NCBI RefSeq assembly: GCF_040954645.1
Contig: NC_092804.1
Span: 88,339,717-88,403,716 of the forward strand
Source: Diabrotica undecimpunctata
Lineage: Eukaryota; Arthropoda; Insecta; Coleoptera; Chrysomelidae
Direction: 5' to 3'
DNA length: 64,000 nucleotides
This document shows positions 49,055-60,583 of this stretch, piece by piece. Numbering within the stretch: position 1 is the first letter of the stretch; every line of letters begins with the position of its first letter. The notes below the pieces were generated by a model, which saw only the letters and a list, made by a program, of their open reading frames with translations, searched no databases and had not been told where the DNA came from. The translations under genes and the position numbers were made by a program.

Positions 49055-50683
49055 TCAGTAAGCTGTTAGTGTTGTTATTATTACTGTTATTCTTAGATCT
49101 GGTATCATCCTTTTATAATAATTACTTATTCCAATGAATCCTCTTAAAGTTCTTAAATTGTGTGGTGTTTTATATTCCTGAATGACTTGTGTGCGTTCTG
49201 GATCCATTTCGATTCCCTTAGTGTTAAGTTTATAACCTAGATATATTACTTCTTTTTGAAAAAATGTACATTTTTCTTGATTTATTTTTAGTCCAACTTT
49301 GTCTAATCTGTTGATTATAATTTTTAGGTGTTTCTCATGATCTTCAGCCGTTTTAGAAAAAATTAATATATCATCAATGTAGTGAATTACAAAATGTTCA
49401 TATTGATCCAGAATATCATGAAGACATCTACATAGAGCACTGCAAGATGATTGAAGTCCAAATGGTACTACTTTGAATTGATATACTACTCCATCTATCT
49501 GAAATCCCGTATACTGTCTACTTTTTCTTTCTAGAGGTATCAACCAGAAACTATGTTGTAAATCGATTTTAGTGAAAAATGACATTCCTGTAATTCTTCC
49601 TAGTATTCCATCTATACTCATTGGTGCTTCAAATTGCTTTTCAGTAATCTTGTTAATATTCCTTGCATCCAAACATAACCTGATTTCACCTGATCTTTTA
49701 CGTACTACTACTATAGGGTTTATGAAACGTGTATCTGCCTTCTCAATGATTCCATCTTCTAACATATTATTAATCGTTCTGTTTACTTCTTCTCTGTATT
49801 TATATGGTATTGGGTATGATTTTGTTTTAAAATCTTTTTCTTCTTTAACTTTTATACTATGGATATAATTTTGTGCAATTCTATTTTCTTTATTGATAAG
49901 TCCCTTGTGTTGCTGCAATATGGAAACGACTATTGATTTATATTCTTCAGGGCAATTTAAAACTTTTATCATATCTTCTTCTTTACAAATAAAATTATTC
50001 TTCATTATGTACTCATTATTACTTGCTTCCAATTTTACGCACTCCACCTCGTAGGCATCCATCTGCTTAAAATTTCCATTCCTTAAATATTCACTACAAT
50101 TATTCTTTACATTCTTTTGGGACATTTCCCTATCATCAAAATATATTTCTTCTTCATAAATATCATTATTTCCTTTTAATAATATCCTATCAACTCTTAT
50201 TTCTTCTTCCACCTCATCTTTCTGCATAAATTTAATTATTTGCCCTTCCAAAGTTACCATTTTTTTTTCAAAATCTATCTTTACTTTCTTCTTTTCCAAT
50301 TCATCATTTCCCATTAATATATCAACACATAAATCCTTGACAATAAATCCTTGCATATTAATTTCTTTATTAAGAATATTAATTTTAAAATTGGCTAGTT
50401 TATCAATTTCACCCAATTTCTTATTATTTGCACCAACAATTTTAATTTTTGGAATCTTTATTATATCTGATAGTTTTAATGTATTAAAACTAAAATTCTC
50501 CGAGACTAAAGTACTTTCTGAACCAGTATCTATCATAATCTTAATCATTTTATTTTTGGCCAAAGCATTTATATAAATTAAATTAATAGATTCAATAATT
50601 TTATCTTCATCTAGAGAAATAAATTCAGAAGGTTTTTCATAATAGCAATGGCCTAACTTGTAATTCAGAAAGTTTACTGAACA
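49055..50683 (-). CDS. Gypsy Pol: protease and reverse transcriptase, truncated
   Basis: The frame is open from 50683 (overlapping the end of gag in the -1 frame) to 49055, about 540 codons. Protease: IMIDTGSESTLV near residue 47 and VDILMGNDELE. RT: YPIPYKYREEVNRTINNML, GIIEKADTRFINPIVVVRKR, LCLDARNIN, FFTKIDLQHSFWLI (motif A), FGLQSSCSALCRCLHDIL (motif B), HYIDDILIF (catalytic YIDD). It stops soon after the thumb (LRGFIGISNYYKRMIPDL), so RNase H and integrase are lost. No internal stop. Expression by -1 frameshifting at 50683-50689 is likely. Confidence 0.85.
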   Translation of the reverse strand, partial: CSVNFLNYKLGHCYYEKPSEFISLDEDKIIESINLIYINALAKNKMIKIMIDTGSESTLVSENFSFNTLKLSDIIKIPKIKIVGANNKKLGEIDKLANFKINILNKEINMQGFIVKDLCVDILMGNDELEKKKVKIDFEKKMVTLEGQIIKFMQKDEVEEEIRVDRILLKGNNDIYEEEIYFDDREMSQKNVKNNCSEYLRNGNFKQMDAYEVECVKLEASNNEYIMKNNFICKEEDMIKVLNCPEEYKSIVVSILQQHKGLINKENRIAQNYIHSIKVKEEKDFKTKSYPIPYKYREEVNRTINNMLEDGIIEKADTRFINPIVVVRKRSGEIRLCLDARNINKITEKQFEAPMSIDGILGRITGMSFFTKIDLQHSFWLIPLERKSRQYTGFQIDGVVYQFKVVPFGLQSSCSALCRCLHDILDQYEHFVIHYIDDILIFSKTAEDHEKHLKIIINRLDKVGLKINQEKCTFFQKEVIYLGYKLNTKGIEMDPERTQVIQEYKTPHNLRTLRGFIGISNYYKRMIPDLRITVIITTLTAY

Positions 50684-52150
50684 AAATTTTGATTATTAGA
50701 ATTGTCAGATTGTATCTGACCACTTGGATCTGATGTCCTATGTCTTTCCCTACTATGACTTCTACTCACATTTTCTTGCCTTGTACTATTTCGTTCCCTG
50801 TCTTCGCAGCTTCTATTCCTTCGTACACAATTTACCTGTCTGTTGTAATTAGGTCGTTCTGTATTTCTTCTATTGTAAAAATCTTGTCTATTATAATTAG
50901 TATTGTTATTAAAATTTTGTCTATTATAACTAGTATTGTTATTAGGATTTTGTCTATTTTCATTATTGTTATTATTGTTAAAATTTTGTAAATTGTCACC
51001 ATATCTAGTATTATTGTATGATTGTCTATATTGTTGATAATTATTCTTATTATATTGAAAGTTATTATTGTTTTTTCTGTTATTATTATTCATCCTAATA
51101 TCATTGTTATCTTTATTACTTGCCATATTACCTCTTTGTATTCTTTGAATAAAATTAATAAAACTCTCTATTGTTTGAATATTTTGTACAGTTACTGTTT
51201 GCACAACATCAGCATCAAAATGTCTAGATACATTTAAGACTGTTTCGTCCTCTCTAAGTGGTGGTTCTAAATATTTTGCAACTGTTATCAGTTTCAATGC
51301 ATAATCTACCATATTCGATTTTAAATTGTGATTATACTTTCCAAAATATAGGATTTCTCTAAACTTGGCTTGCTCTAGTTCACCCCAATAATAATTTAAA
51401 AATTTATTTTCAAATGTTTGAAAATTATCTAAATCATTTTCAATACTAGCAAACCAAGTTGCTGCATTGTCATTTAATGTCATTCTAATATAATCTTTAA
51501 TATCATTAATATTATTCACTAATCTTAATTTATGTTTTAAACTATTTATGTATACTCTAGGATGCAAATTTTTTATATTACCAGAGAATGTAATCCCAGT
51601 CTCATTTGTTAAATTTAAGTAAGGTCTCCCTATGTCTCTCATTTCTGAAATATCATCTATTCTCTGTTCCACATTTCTTATTTGATTACTATTTATTTGG
51701 ATATTTTGTTGTATATCGTCTAATTTTTCTCTCTGTGTTTCTCCTGTCTTCGTTAATTTTTACTTCTAAGTTACATTTCTGCAACTCTATTTTCTGTTCT
51801 ATATCTATCTTATTATCATGAATAATCCTCTTTACTTCTGTCCTCTCATTGTCTATCCTTTTCTTGTAGTCATTCCGTATATTTTTTATTTCATTTGCTA
51901 CTTTTTTCTCTGCAGTTTCAAGTTTTTTATCCATTTGTTTTTTTATTTGTTTTACAATTTTATTATTATTATCTTCTATTTTCTTTTCTAATTTTCTATA
52001 ATTCTCTTCCAATTTCTGTTCCATTTTTTTCATGTCTTCTTTGATTTCTTTTGAATTCTCTTCCATTTTTTTCATGTCTTCTTTGATTTGTTTTGAATTA
52101 TCTTCCATTATCTTCATCATCTGCATCATTAATGACATCAAAGTTGCCAT
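50674..52150 (-). pseudogene. Gypsy Gag: coiled coil, capsid-like domain, Asn-rich tail
   Basis: Starts at ATG 52150 with a ~130-residue coiled coil (repeated KEDMKKMEENSKEI-type heptads). A one-base frameshift near 51730 separates it from the rest, which opens as EKLDDIQQNIQI and contains the Gag domain (GITFSGNIKNLHPRVYINSL, DNAATWFASIENDL, FLNYYWGELEQAKFR). An Asn/Arg-rich tail with Asn runs follows. No CCHC zinc knuckle is seen. Without the indel it would be about 490 residues. Confidence 0.8.
50683..50689 (-). promoter_or_regulatory. Putative -1 ribosomal frameshift site
   Basis: The minus strand shows A AAT TTT in the gag frame, 7 nt before the gag TAA at 50674-50676. It fits X XXY YYZ, and the -1 frame after it is exactly the pol frame (50683 to 50563 is 40 codons). 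No downstream pseudoknot was worked out. Confidence 0.6.
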
Positions 52151-52309
52151 ATTGACATTTTCCTCTCTTTCTGTATTGATTTATGCAGTATCTTGTGGAA
52201 CTTGAACTAAACTCTCCTCTTGTATAGGTTGTGTTTCTACTTCCACATCTTCTTCATTCTTTTTGCTTCTTGTACCTTTCTTTCCTTAAGACATTTTGAG
52301 ACTTTACTT

Positions 52310-52668
52310 CTTCTTCTTCTTAAGGTGCCATGCATTTCTGCGTAGGCGTCCACCGTACATCGTCTTGTCAGGTGAGATGTTAAATAGTCAGGATTAAATA
52401 ATTCTGTTTTTAGCAGCATTGCGAAGCATTTCATAGCTGTGGATTCCTGTCCATTGTTGAATATTGCGCAGCCATGACATTTTTTTACGTCCGAGACCTC
52501 TCCTACCCTCTATTTTCCCTTCGAGTATCAGTTGCTGAAAAGTGTATCGTTCTCCTCGTATAATGTGCCCCAAGTATGCAGTCTTCTTACTTTTTACATA
52601 ATTAAAAAGTTCCCTATCCTGTAAGCCCGCTCTTCTGAGTACTTCCTCATTTCTGACCCTGTCCGTCC
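52310..52668 (-). mobile_element. 5'-truncated LINE 3' fragment
   Basis: On the minus strand it reads RNEEVLRRAGL, KTAYLGHIIRGERYTFQQLI, EGKIEGRRGLGRKKMSWL, then stops and a (GAA)n tail. This is the C-terminal end of a common insect LINE endonuclease-RT protein. The 11-bp duplication agactttactt flanks it at 52299-52309 and 52669-52679. It lies between the gypsy primer-binding site and gag. Confidence 0.85.
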
Positions 52669-52786
52669 AGACTTTACTTGTTCAAATATAATTAAAAATA
52701 AAATCTATAATTTTTTCTTTCTAATGAAAATTAATTTAATTATATGAGAGCACTTATCTTCCCAAACTAATTCTTTTAAATAGAGA

Positions 52787-52804
52787 GCCCCGCGGTGGGC
52801 GCCA
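52787..52804 (-). promoter_or_regulatory. Primer-binding site, tRNA-Lys-like
   Basis: On the minus strand TGGCGCCCACCGCGGGGC, two mismatches from the tRNA-Lys1,2 site found exactly at 31224-31241. It lies 3 bp inside the 5' LTR. Confidence 0.75.
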
Positions 52805-52807
52805 AAT

Positions 52808-54145
52808 TGTTATGATGTATTGTTTGTGAATGATGAGCAATGAGTGTTTTTAATAATATAGGGTTTTTATCGCGGTTCTCAAAGAATGAGTTTGTAAGTA
52901 CTTTTTTAAATTATCTTTATTATATCTATTATGAAACACACATGTATATCTAACCTAGCCAATGTAAATTTAAAATAAACTATCTTTAAATTGAAATTCT
53001 TATGAAACTAATTAAATTCTATAGACAATGTAAAATTTAAACAAACTATCTTCAAAATTGAAATTGTTATGACACTAACTAAATTATATTAACAAAATTT
53101 TGTACCTTTCTGTCACTGAATGCCTAAATGAACTGTTTTCCACTATATAGATTCTAATCACCACTCAATGTCTTCGTGCTTCGGTTATCCTTGTTTTTGT
53201 GAAATTTCTTTTTCCAATTATCAGCTTCCACCAATTTAAAATATATTTCTTCTTAAGCATTTATAAACCACCAAGCAAACCAGCAAACAGCATTTATATT
53301 TATTCTTCTTTTCAGTATACCAATATCCAATCACCAAATATATTATATAATTTTAATTTTCAATTAATACTTCTTGCATTATCCAATCACCATTTATACA
53401 TTACATAATTTTTAATCTTCAATAATATTTTCTTTATACTGTTTCTTAATCTTCATTTAACTCACTATATTGAACAATTGGACCTTCTGTCTGACTATAA
53501 TTGATCTGACTTCTATTTCATGCTAACTCTAATTAACTTTCATACTAAACTGGCCTCATAGTAACTGTAACTCATAACTGATGCCTTGAATCCAAATCAC
53601 CGGGTATTTATATCTTTTTCCATGTTTCAGAATCATCTAGCAAGAAATCATATTCCATTTGTTCTATTAAATTCATGTCTGAATTTTCTGGAACAATCCA
53701 TTTCGCAAACAAGGCCATCTCCGGTGATCTAGAGAATTCCTTACTTTTCTATCGAGAATTTTGTTGACATTTAGGCTTTTCAGATCAGAATATACACTTA
53801 AATTAGTAACTAACACTCTAATTTAATAAACTACACATTTTAAACAACATATTATTATAACCCCACTTTATATTCCTAATTATTATTTAAAATGTCACTT
53901 GGAGAGTATGTATATCTGGTTGCCTAATCACATGGCCCACTTAAATAAATTTACAAAATTATAATTACTAAAATAAAACTTTTTTTACACTTATTACATG
54001 CTAATTTCTTAAAAATGCCCTCACATAAATAATTTTTTAAAATATTCTCTAGTATATAACTTATTAAAATAACCAAATACTTTTAATATCTAATATTATC
54101 TAGTATACAATTTATAAATTATTTTCTTTAAACACCAATTATCTC
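52808..54145 (-). repeat. Gypsy 5' LTR, outer end missing
   Basis: Near-identical to the 3' LTR over about 1.3 kb. The last ~155 bp (the U3 start) are replaced by (TA)n and the hammerhead hairpin, so the element has lost its outer 5' boundary and target duplication. Confidence 0.8.
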
Positions 54146-54163
54146 AATATATATATATATATA

Positions 54164-54302
54164 TGAAAAAGACAGAAAATATTTTATTTCACGTTCAAAG
54201 CGTCTATGTACCTATTGATACGTATTTCGCTTTAATAAAGCTCATCAGAATAGTTATTCATAGCCGTTCTCAACGTGAAAAATAAAATTCTCTGTCTTAT
54301 TA
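54164..54302 (-). mobile_element. Penelope-like hairpin carrying a hammerhead ribozyme
   Basis: A long imperfect hairpin: AAGACAGAGAATTTTATTTT..CACGTT pairs with AACGTGAAATAAAATATTTT..CTGTCTT across 54172-54301. The ribozyme sits in the middle, so the outer arms extend its stem I. A (TA)n tract lies directly on the left and the (TA)n at 54386 starts 84 bp to the right. Confidence 0.6.
54204..54263 (-). ncRNA. Hammerhead ribozyme, type I, canonical core
   Basis: Read on the minus strand: CTATG (outer stem I), AATAA loop, CTATT (inner stem I), CTGATGA core (54242-54248), GCTTT-ATT-AAAGC stem II (54229-54241), GAAA (54225-54228), TACGTAT which with the preceding A is the palindrome ATACGTAT (short stem III), C at 54217 (predicted cleavage after it), AATAG (inner stem I), GTA loop, CATAG (outer stem I). 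All conserved core bases, the G-C closing pair of stem II and an internal loop in stem I for tertiary contact are present. The tiny palindromic stem III suggests it may work as a dimer, as described for Penelope-like hammerheads. Confidence 0.8.
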
Positions 54303-54382
54303 GAAGTAACAATAACATGACTTCGTTATGGACGCAATAGCGACATCTGATAGAAAAATTTTGTTTCGAAACTATCTTACCG

Positions 54383-54385
<3 letters not shown>

Positions 54386-54468
<83 letters not shown>
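54386..54468. repeat. (TA)n microsatellite
   Basis: About 83 bp of pure TA, the left border of the Penelope-like structure at 54470-54975. Confidence 0.97.
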
Positions 54469-54469
<1 letters not shown>

Positions 54470-54471
<2 letters not shown>

Positions 54472-54970
54472 CGGAAAGATTTCCGCGGTTAGTACAATTA
54501 AACTTAGAGCTAAGATTAATATTATTATAAAAATTAATATTAAACTCACCAGTCTTCCGGGTTGAACCGCGTCGATATCCATTTTGCCGAGCTTTCGACA
54601 TCCTCTCTGATGTATTCTTCAGGGCTTCCGAGGTCTCAGTCTCCCGAGCCCCCAGACACTACTACACTCACTAGTCACTTCTAGTTCACTCACTAGTTCA
54701 CTACTACGACTGGGACCAGGGGACGGTTCATTTATACCGTCGATGGTGACGTGGCCTAGGTGGGGGTTAGGGTGGGGATTGACGCGAACATTTCCGACAG
54801 TGGGATTTTGATTCGAAGATGGAGAGGGCGATATTTTGTTTCAGGAAGCCCTGAAGAAGACATCAGAGAGGATGTCGAAAGCTCGGCAAAATGGATATCG
54901 ACGCGGTTCAACCCGGAAGACTGGTGAGTTTAATATTAATTTTTATAATAATAATAATCTTCACATCTTC

Positions 54971-54975
<5 letters not shown>
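54470..54975. mobile_element. Penelope-like terminal inverted pair
   Basis: Inverted copies 54515-54629 and 54844-54953 around a 214-bp GC-richer spacer, with (TA)n at both outer sides. On the plus strand the right copy reads CTGAAGA-A-GACATC-AGAGAG-GATGTC-GAAA-GCTCGGC, hammerhead-like with an extra A and no closed stem III. The spacer includes repeated CACTCACTAG / TCACTCACTAG words and a GACAGTGGGATTTTG block related to 5895-5985. No ORF; a decayed or solo terminus. Confidence 0.6.

Positions 54976-55041
<66 letters not shown>
54976..55041. repeat. (TA)n microsatellite
   Basis: About 65 bp of TA between two Penelope-like termini. Confidence 0.97.
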
Positions 55042-55043
<2 letters not shown>

Positions 55044-55165
55044 AACAACACAGTTTATTAGAGTTGCAGTCAGAAAATTGGCCGGGATGTTAATGAAACA
55101 CTCTTATGACTTTTCGTCTAGCTTTCGGAATCGTTTTGTTCCTTTTTCAAGACTCTATAATAAGA
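55042..55165 (-). mobile_element. Penelope-like terminus fragment
   Basis: On the minus strand AGTCTTGAAAA-A-GGAA..TTCC-GAAA-GCTAGAC (about 55105-55152) repeats the layout of the neighbouring termini. It directly follows a (TA)n tract. Only one copy is seen and no coding remnant. Confidence 0.4.
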
Positions 55166-56635
55166 AAAAAGTGTAAATATTTATAAAAAATATCACAAAT
55201 CTTCAGTGCAACTTACTAGTCGTTGAGATTATTTACAAAAGCATAGACACTCAACATTAATAACAACACACATAAAATATAAAATAGTGGACAAAATACA
55301 TTTAAAATTCTTTAAAATTTAGGTACAAGTAGTAAAAATTTTGTTGTCATCTTTTACTAGTGTGTTTTAACTCTGGCACATAGAGAACAAAAAGAAAAAC
55401 TCCTATGATTAAAAAGTAATTAGGTGTATTTAATATCATGTTTCTTTTTAAGAAATACTAGAGGCCCATCTTAGGTGATTTTAATTTTTAAACCTGTCTT
55501 AATGGTATGCAACATGTTATGCATATAACTGTAATTTGTGTGGGTACGGGTACAGGTAGATATTAATTTTATTTTGGATGTTTTTCCAGTAAGTAACAAT
55601 AAATGTTGCTCAGTTTATCTAGGTCTGACTTTTTATTGATGCAAGATGTACTTGATTTTATGGAACACATTTCCAAGAAAACACGTTTTGAATGGTTCTT
55701 TTCCTAGGTAGGAGATGAATTTGTTAGTGTGTTCGTTACACAGAGAGCGAAGCCCAGTTCTACACCAAAACCACCAGTGACGTCCAGTTACAGAAAATTC
55801 AAAGTGTTTTAGTGAAAAATCCAGGTAACTTTTTGTTTCAAATTTTAAAGTAAAGACATTTTTTTTCTAAAATATTAATTGCCTTCATTAAAATTAAAAA
55901 AATGTAATATTTACCATTGTAAATCTTAGGGCATGGTTAGCTGTCATTTTAATTGTTGTTTTAAATTTAATGGTAACATAAGACAGCTCGCTTTATTATT
56001 TTCGATAATCATTTGTTTTGTTATAAACAAGGTTAACCTCTATTGCAATAACAATTTTTTTGTAAGTTTATGTAATATCTCCAACTCCTAGATTTTGTAA
56101 ACGGATGACATGTAAGTTTCTCTGTTATTTTTGTACTCTGTTACTATTAATCTAGTAATTTGTGCCATTTATTTCTGTAACTGTTTGTGGTGAGACACAA
56201 TAAATGTTTCATTTTTTGTAAACCATTTTTGTTTGTTTATCTTGACTAACTCTCTAATCCCTTTCTTTTAGTTTCATTTAAAAAGATATATTTTTTATGT
56301 TTAATAATTATTTCAATAGTTACAACTAGCTGTTGTAATGGTTATAATTTGGCACCTTGAAGCGGCGTCCTTTTTAAATTGCTAGAGGCATTTCCTGTTT
56401 CTTTTTGTTTTGTTTGTCCCAAGAGATTCACGTTAGTACCCCTTTGTTTCATTTTTGTAGTTGCCCCAATCCGACCCCTTGCCATTTACTCATCCCCAGC
56501 TCTCCAAATAAACCCTGAGAGCTGTTCGCACAAGTATCGATTATTTTGCTTGCCCTATCTCCCCAACAATTTCTGTCCCCAATTTTCAAACCCCTATAAT
56601 TATATCCTATGCGGTATGCAAAATATTTCGTTACA

Positions 56636-56640
<5 letters not shown>
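55166..56640. other. AT-rich stretch without recognised genes
   Basis: No domain found on either strand. A possible splice donor (CCAGGTAACT) near 55820 is not supported by any ORF. 56379-56640 has a short open frame, but it is C/T-rich and runs into the TA repeat; I consider it noncoding. Confidence 0.5.

Positions 56641-56696
<56 letters not shown>
56641..56696. repeat. (TA)n microsatellite
   Basis: About 55 bp of TA at the 3' border of the Penelope element. Confidence 0.97.
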
Positions 56697-56697
<1 letters not shown>

Positions 56698-56832
56698 AAT
56701 TTGAAATTTCCGCGGGAGCTATATGTGGTTTCAGTTGTTTTCCGGGTTTGACTCCGCGTTAAATATTTTTGGTTTTTAGAAAAACCATTGTTTTGACGAC
56801 GTTTCGGCAAGGTCACACTTGCCATTGTCAAG

Positions 56833-58619
56833 TCAGATTCTGCTTCGTCTTGATGTTACAGGCGAACTGATTTCTCGGTCGCTGCACGCTGAGTTTAAAT
56901 ATCTTGTTGCGCTTCTTGTCATTGGTCCTGTGCGCAGAGTGGGCGTGGTCTTCTTCGCTATTTTAATTTTTACGTTTTTCTGCAGAATTGTTTTCCACGT
57001 ATTTGGGAGTCTTTGGGCATCATCTCTGGTGTTTAAATTTTTCGGATGTTTTTCGATCTCTATGGCTTCTCTGATTACACGTTTGGCCTTATTTTCGATG
57101 TTGGCTAGCATTGTTGTTCCATTTAAGTCTATTTTATGTCCTGTGTTTATGACATGTTGTGCTAGGGATGAAGTTTTTTCTTTTCTTTCGATGGCGTTTC
57201 GATGTTCTTCGCGTCTAACCTGTATCCTTCGATTTGTTTGTCCGATGTACGATTTATCGCAGTCTTCACACGGGATCCTGTATACGCCTTGATTTTCTAA
57301 TGCAACTTTTGTTTTTGCTGATGGTAATATGGTTGCTATTTTTCTGTCGGTGTTAAAAATAGTTTCTATTTTGTTTTTTCTTAGAACTCTGCTGATTTTG
57401 TCTGTCGTACCCTTTATATAGGGCAGGATAGTTTTACCGACTGGTTTTTCTTCTTTTTCTGGATCTTTGCTGTTGTTTCGGGATTTATGTGCTTTTTCAA
57501 TCATGAACATGGAGAAACCATTTTTTCTTAGACTTGTTTTGACTTTGTGCATTTCTTCATTCTTATGGTCTTCATCTGCCAGTTTCTCAGATCTTGTTAT
57601 TAAGGTTTTTATTACCGAATTTAATTGTGTAGGATGATGGTGTGAGTCTGCGTGTAAGTACCTGTCAGTATGGGTTGGTTTTCGGTATACTGTATGTCCT
57701 ATGCTTCCATCTTCTTTCTTAATAACTAACACATCTAGGAATGGAAGTTGTTGGTTATTCTCCCGTTCCATGGTAAACTGTATTTTTGGATGGATATTGT
57801 TAATGTGTTGTAGAAATTTATTAAGTTTCTCTTCTCCGTGCGTCCAGATAATAAATGTGTCGTCAACATACCTAAGCCACAGTTTGGGTTTATGCTCTGC
57901 TGTTTCTATTGCTTTTGATTCCATATCTTGCATAAAAAGGTTGGCTATTACGGGGGACAGTGGTGAACCCATCGGTGCTCCTTCGACTTGTTTGTACCTC
58001 TGGTCCTTGTAGATGAAGTAGGTGTTGTTTAAGCAATGCCTCGTTAAGTTTAGTGTATCCTGTGGTATTGGATATTTTCTATGTATAATTTCTAATGTTT
58101 CTTCTACTGGGACATTGGTGAATAATGAGATTACATCAAAGCTCACTAATAAGTGTTCAGGTTCCAGAATAACGTCCTTGATACGGTCGATAAAGTGGCT
58201 TGCGTTCTTGACGTAAGAATCCGCTTCCTCCGCATATGGTTGTAGCTGGTCAGCCAGAAATTTTGCCAGTGATTGTAACGGTGATCCAATAGAGCTGACT
58301 ATTGGTCGTAATGGTAGCTCTGCCTTATGTACTTTAGGTAAACCGTACAGTTTTGGACATCTTGACGACTTTTCTCGTGGAATAAGCTGGAACTGTTGTT
58401 CTTTCTTGATGTTTGACGCTTGTATTTTGGCTTTCGTTGTTTTCTCCAGATACGTTGTTGGGTCTGTTGCGATTTTTTGATATGCACTATCGTTTAGAAT
58501 GTTTTTTATTTTTGTGTCGTAGTCTTCAATGTTCATTATGACAGTAGCGTTACCCTTGTCAGCTGGAAGAACGATAATGTCTTTGTTTTGTTGTATATTC
58601 TTCAAGGCTTTCTTTTCTC

Positions 58620-58632
<13 letters not shown>
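56833..58632 (-). CDS. Penelope-like reverse transcriptase with GIY-YIG endonuclease
   Basis: 599 residues without a stop. The start IIVLPADKGNATVIMN is the conserved N-terminal block. RT: LYGLPKVHKAELPLRPIVSS, LVSFDVISLFTNVPVEETL (motif A), EGAPMGSPLSPVIANLFM (motif B), LRYVDDTFIIW (catalytic DD), LPFLDVLVIKKEDG and KPTHTDRYLHADSHHHP. The GIY-YIG endonuclease follows from about residue 460: GVYRIPCEDCDKSYIGQT, RREEHRNAI, LAQHVINTGHKI. It makes cDNA at a nick cut by the GIY-YIG domain. The ATG lies in inverted-terminus sequence and the usual longer N-terminus is lost, so function is doubtful though the rest is intact. Confidence 0.88.
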
Positions 58633-59569
<937 letters not shown>

Positions 59570-60271
59570 AAAAGTAACGGGTTATGATATATTGCAACTA
59601 CCTATTGTATCTTCGCTCCAATTCGTCCAGTCGCGACGTACAGCACCTCAATTGATAGGATTTAACCAATAAAATACAATAAGACAGAAAAATCAAATAT
59701 AGCAGCATGTCAAAAAGGCCTTAATTATATATCTTCGTTTCTATAAGTCCAATCGTGACGTACAGTATCTCAAATGACAGGATTTAACCAATTAAAAACA
59801 ATGAAATAAAAAAATTAAATACAGCAACATGTCCAAAGAGCCGTAGTCACGTATCTTCGGTCCCATTAGTCCAATCGTGACGTATAGTACCTCTAATGAT
59901 AGGATTTAACATAAATAATACAATGGGATAGAAAAATCAAATGCAGAACAATGTCAAAAGGGCCTTAGTTGTGTATCTTTAGTTCTATTAGTCCAATCAT
60001 GACGTGCAGTACCTAAAATGAAAGGATTTGACAAATAAAATACAATGAGGTATAAAAATTTAATGGAGTAGCATGTCAAAATGGCCTTAGTTATGTATCT
60101 TCGGTCCTATTAGTCCAATCGTGACGTACGATAACTCAAATGATAGCACTTAACCAATAGAATACAATGACATAGAAATCAAATACAGCATCACGTCAAA
60201 AGGGCCTTAGTTACGTATCTTTGTTTTTAGTGGCCCAATCGTGACGTACAGTACCTCAAATGATAGGATTT
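59570..60271. repeat. ~121-bp tandem array, six units
   Basis: Units are marked by CCAATCGTGACGTACAGTACC near 59628, 59749, 59870, 59993, 60115 and 60234 and by ATGTCAAAAAGGCCTTA blocks. The period is 119-123 bp. Its core (TCAAAAAGGC..TA, ATATCTTCGTTTCTAT, GTCCAATC) resembles the later units of the palindrome's subterminal array (6957-7010). Copia inserted in the last unit. Confidence 0.75.
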
Positions 60272-60526
60272 TGTTATAATTTAAGTTAGGTGAAGTCCTC
60301 CTTCTAGTTTGAAGACATCAAGAGACAAGGAAATATGTACTTTAGGAAATATGCACCAATAAACGTCTGGCCATCAACAATTATACTTTATTCCTTCTTA
60401 CATACGGAACAATACAAAACTTGACTGACAGTAGTTTATGACCTATTTATGACATTACTCATTGCACTGTCAACAATGTCACTTCATATAGAACAACATC
60501 CACTTTTTATGTTGGATATTCTAACA
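60272..60526 (-). repeat. Copia 3' LTR, 255 bp
   Basis: Starts TGTTAGAATATCCAACA after the polypurine tract and ends AATTATAACA. It joins the ~121-bp array at AGGATTT. Confidence 0.85.
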
Positions 60527-60583
60527 CTCTCCCTCAACATGAAAAGTAGATAAGCTAAATACTAGACCTTAACAAAATAAACA

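Larger units (their letters stand above)
47278..54145 (-). mobile_element. Ty3/gypsy-type LTR retrotransposon, truncated pol
   Basis: LTRs are 47278-48700 (3' LTR, ends TGTT...AACA) and 52808 to about 54145 (5' LTR, cut at its outer end by a TA repeat and Penelope-like sequence). A tRNA-Lys-like primer-binding site is at 52787-52804. Gag and the protease-RT part of Pol lie on the minus strand. RNase H and integrase are absent: pol ends at 49055 and the 3' LTR starts 355 bp later. A short LINE fragment sits in the leader. The element cannot move by itself. Confidence 0.88.

Noticed and set aside
54330..54385. Another hammerhead (CTGATAG...TTTCGAAACTATC)
   Set aside because: The CTGANGA core is not met and stem III does not close.
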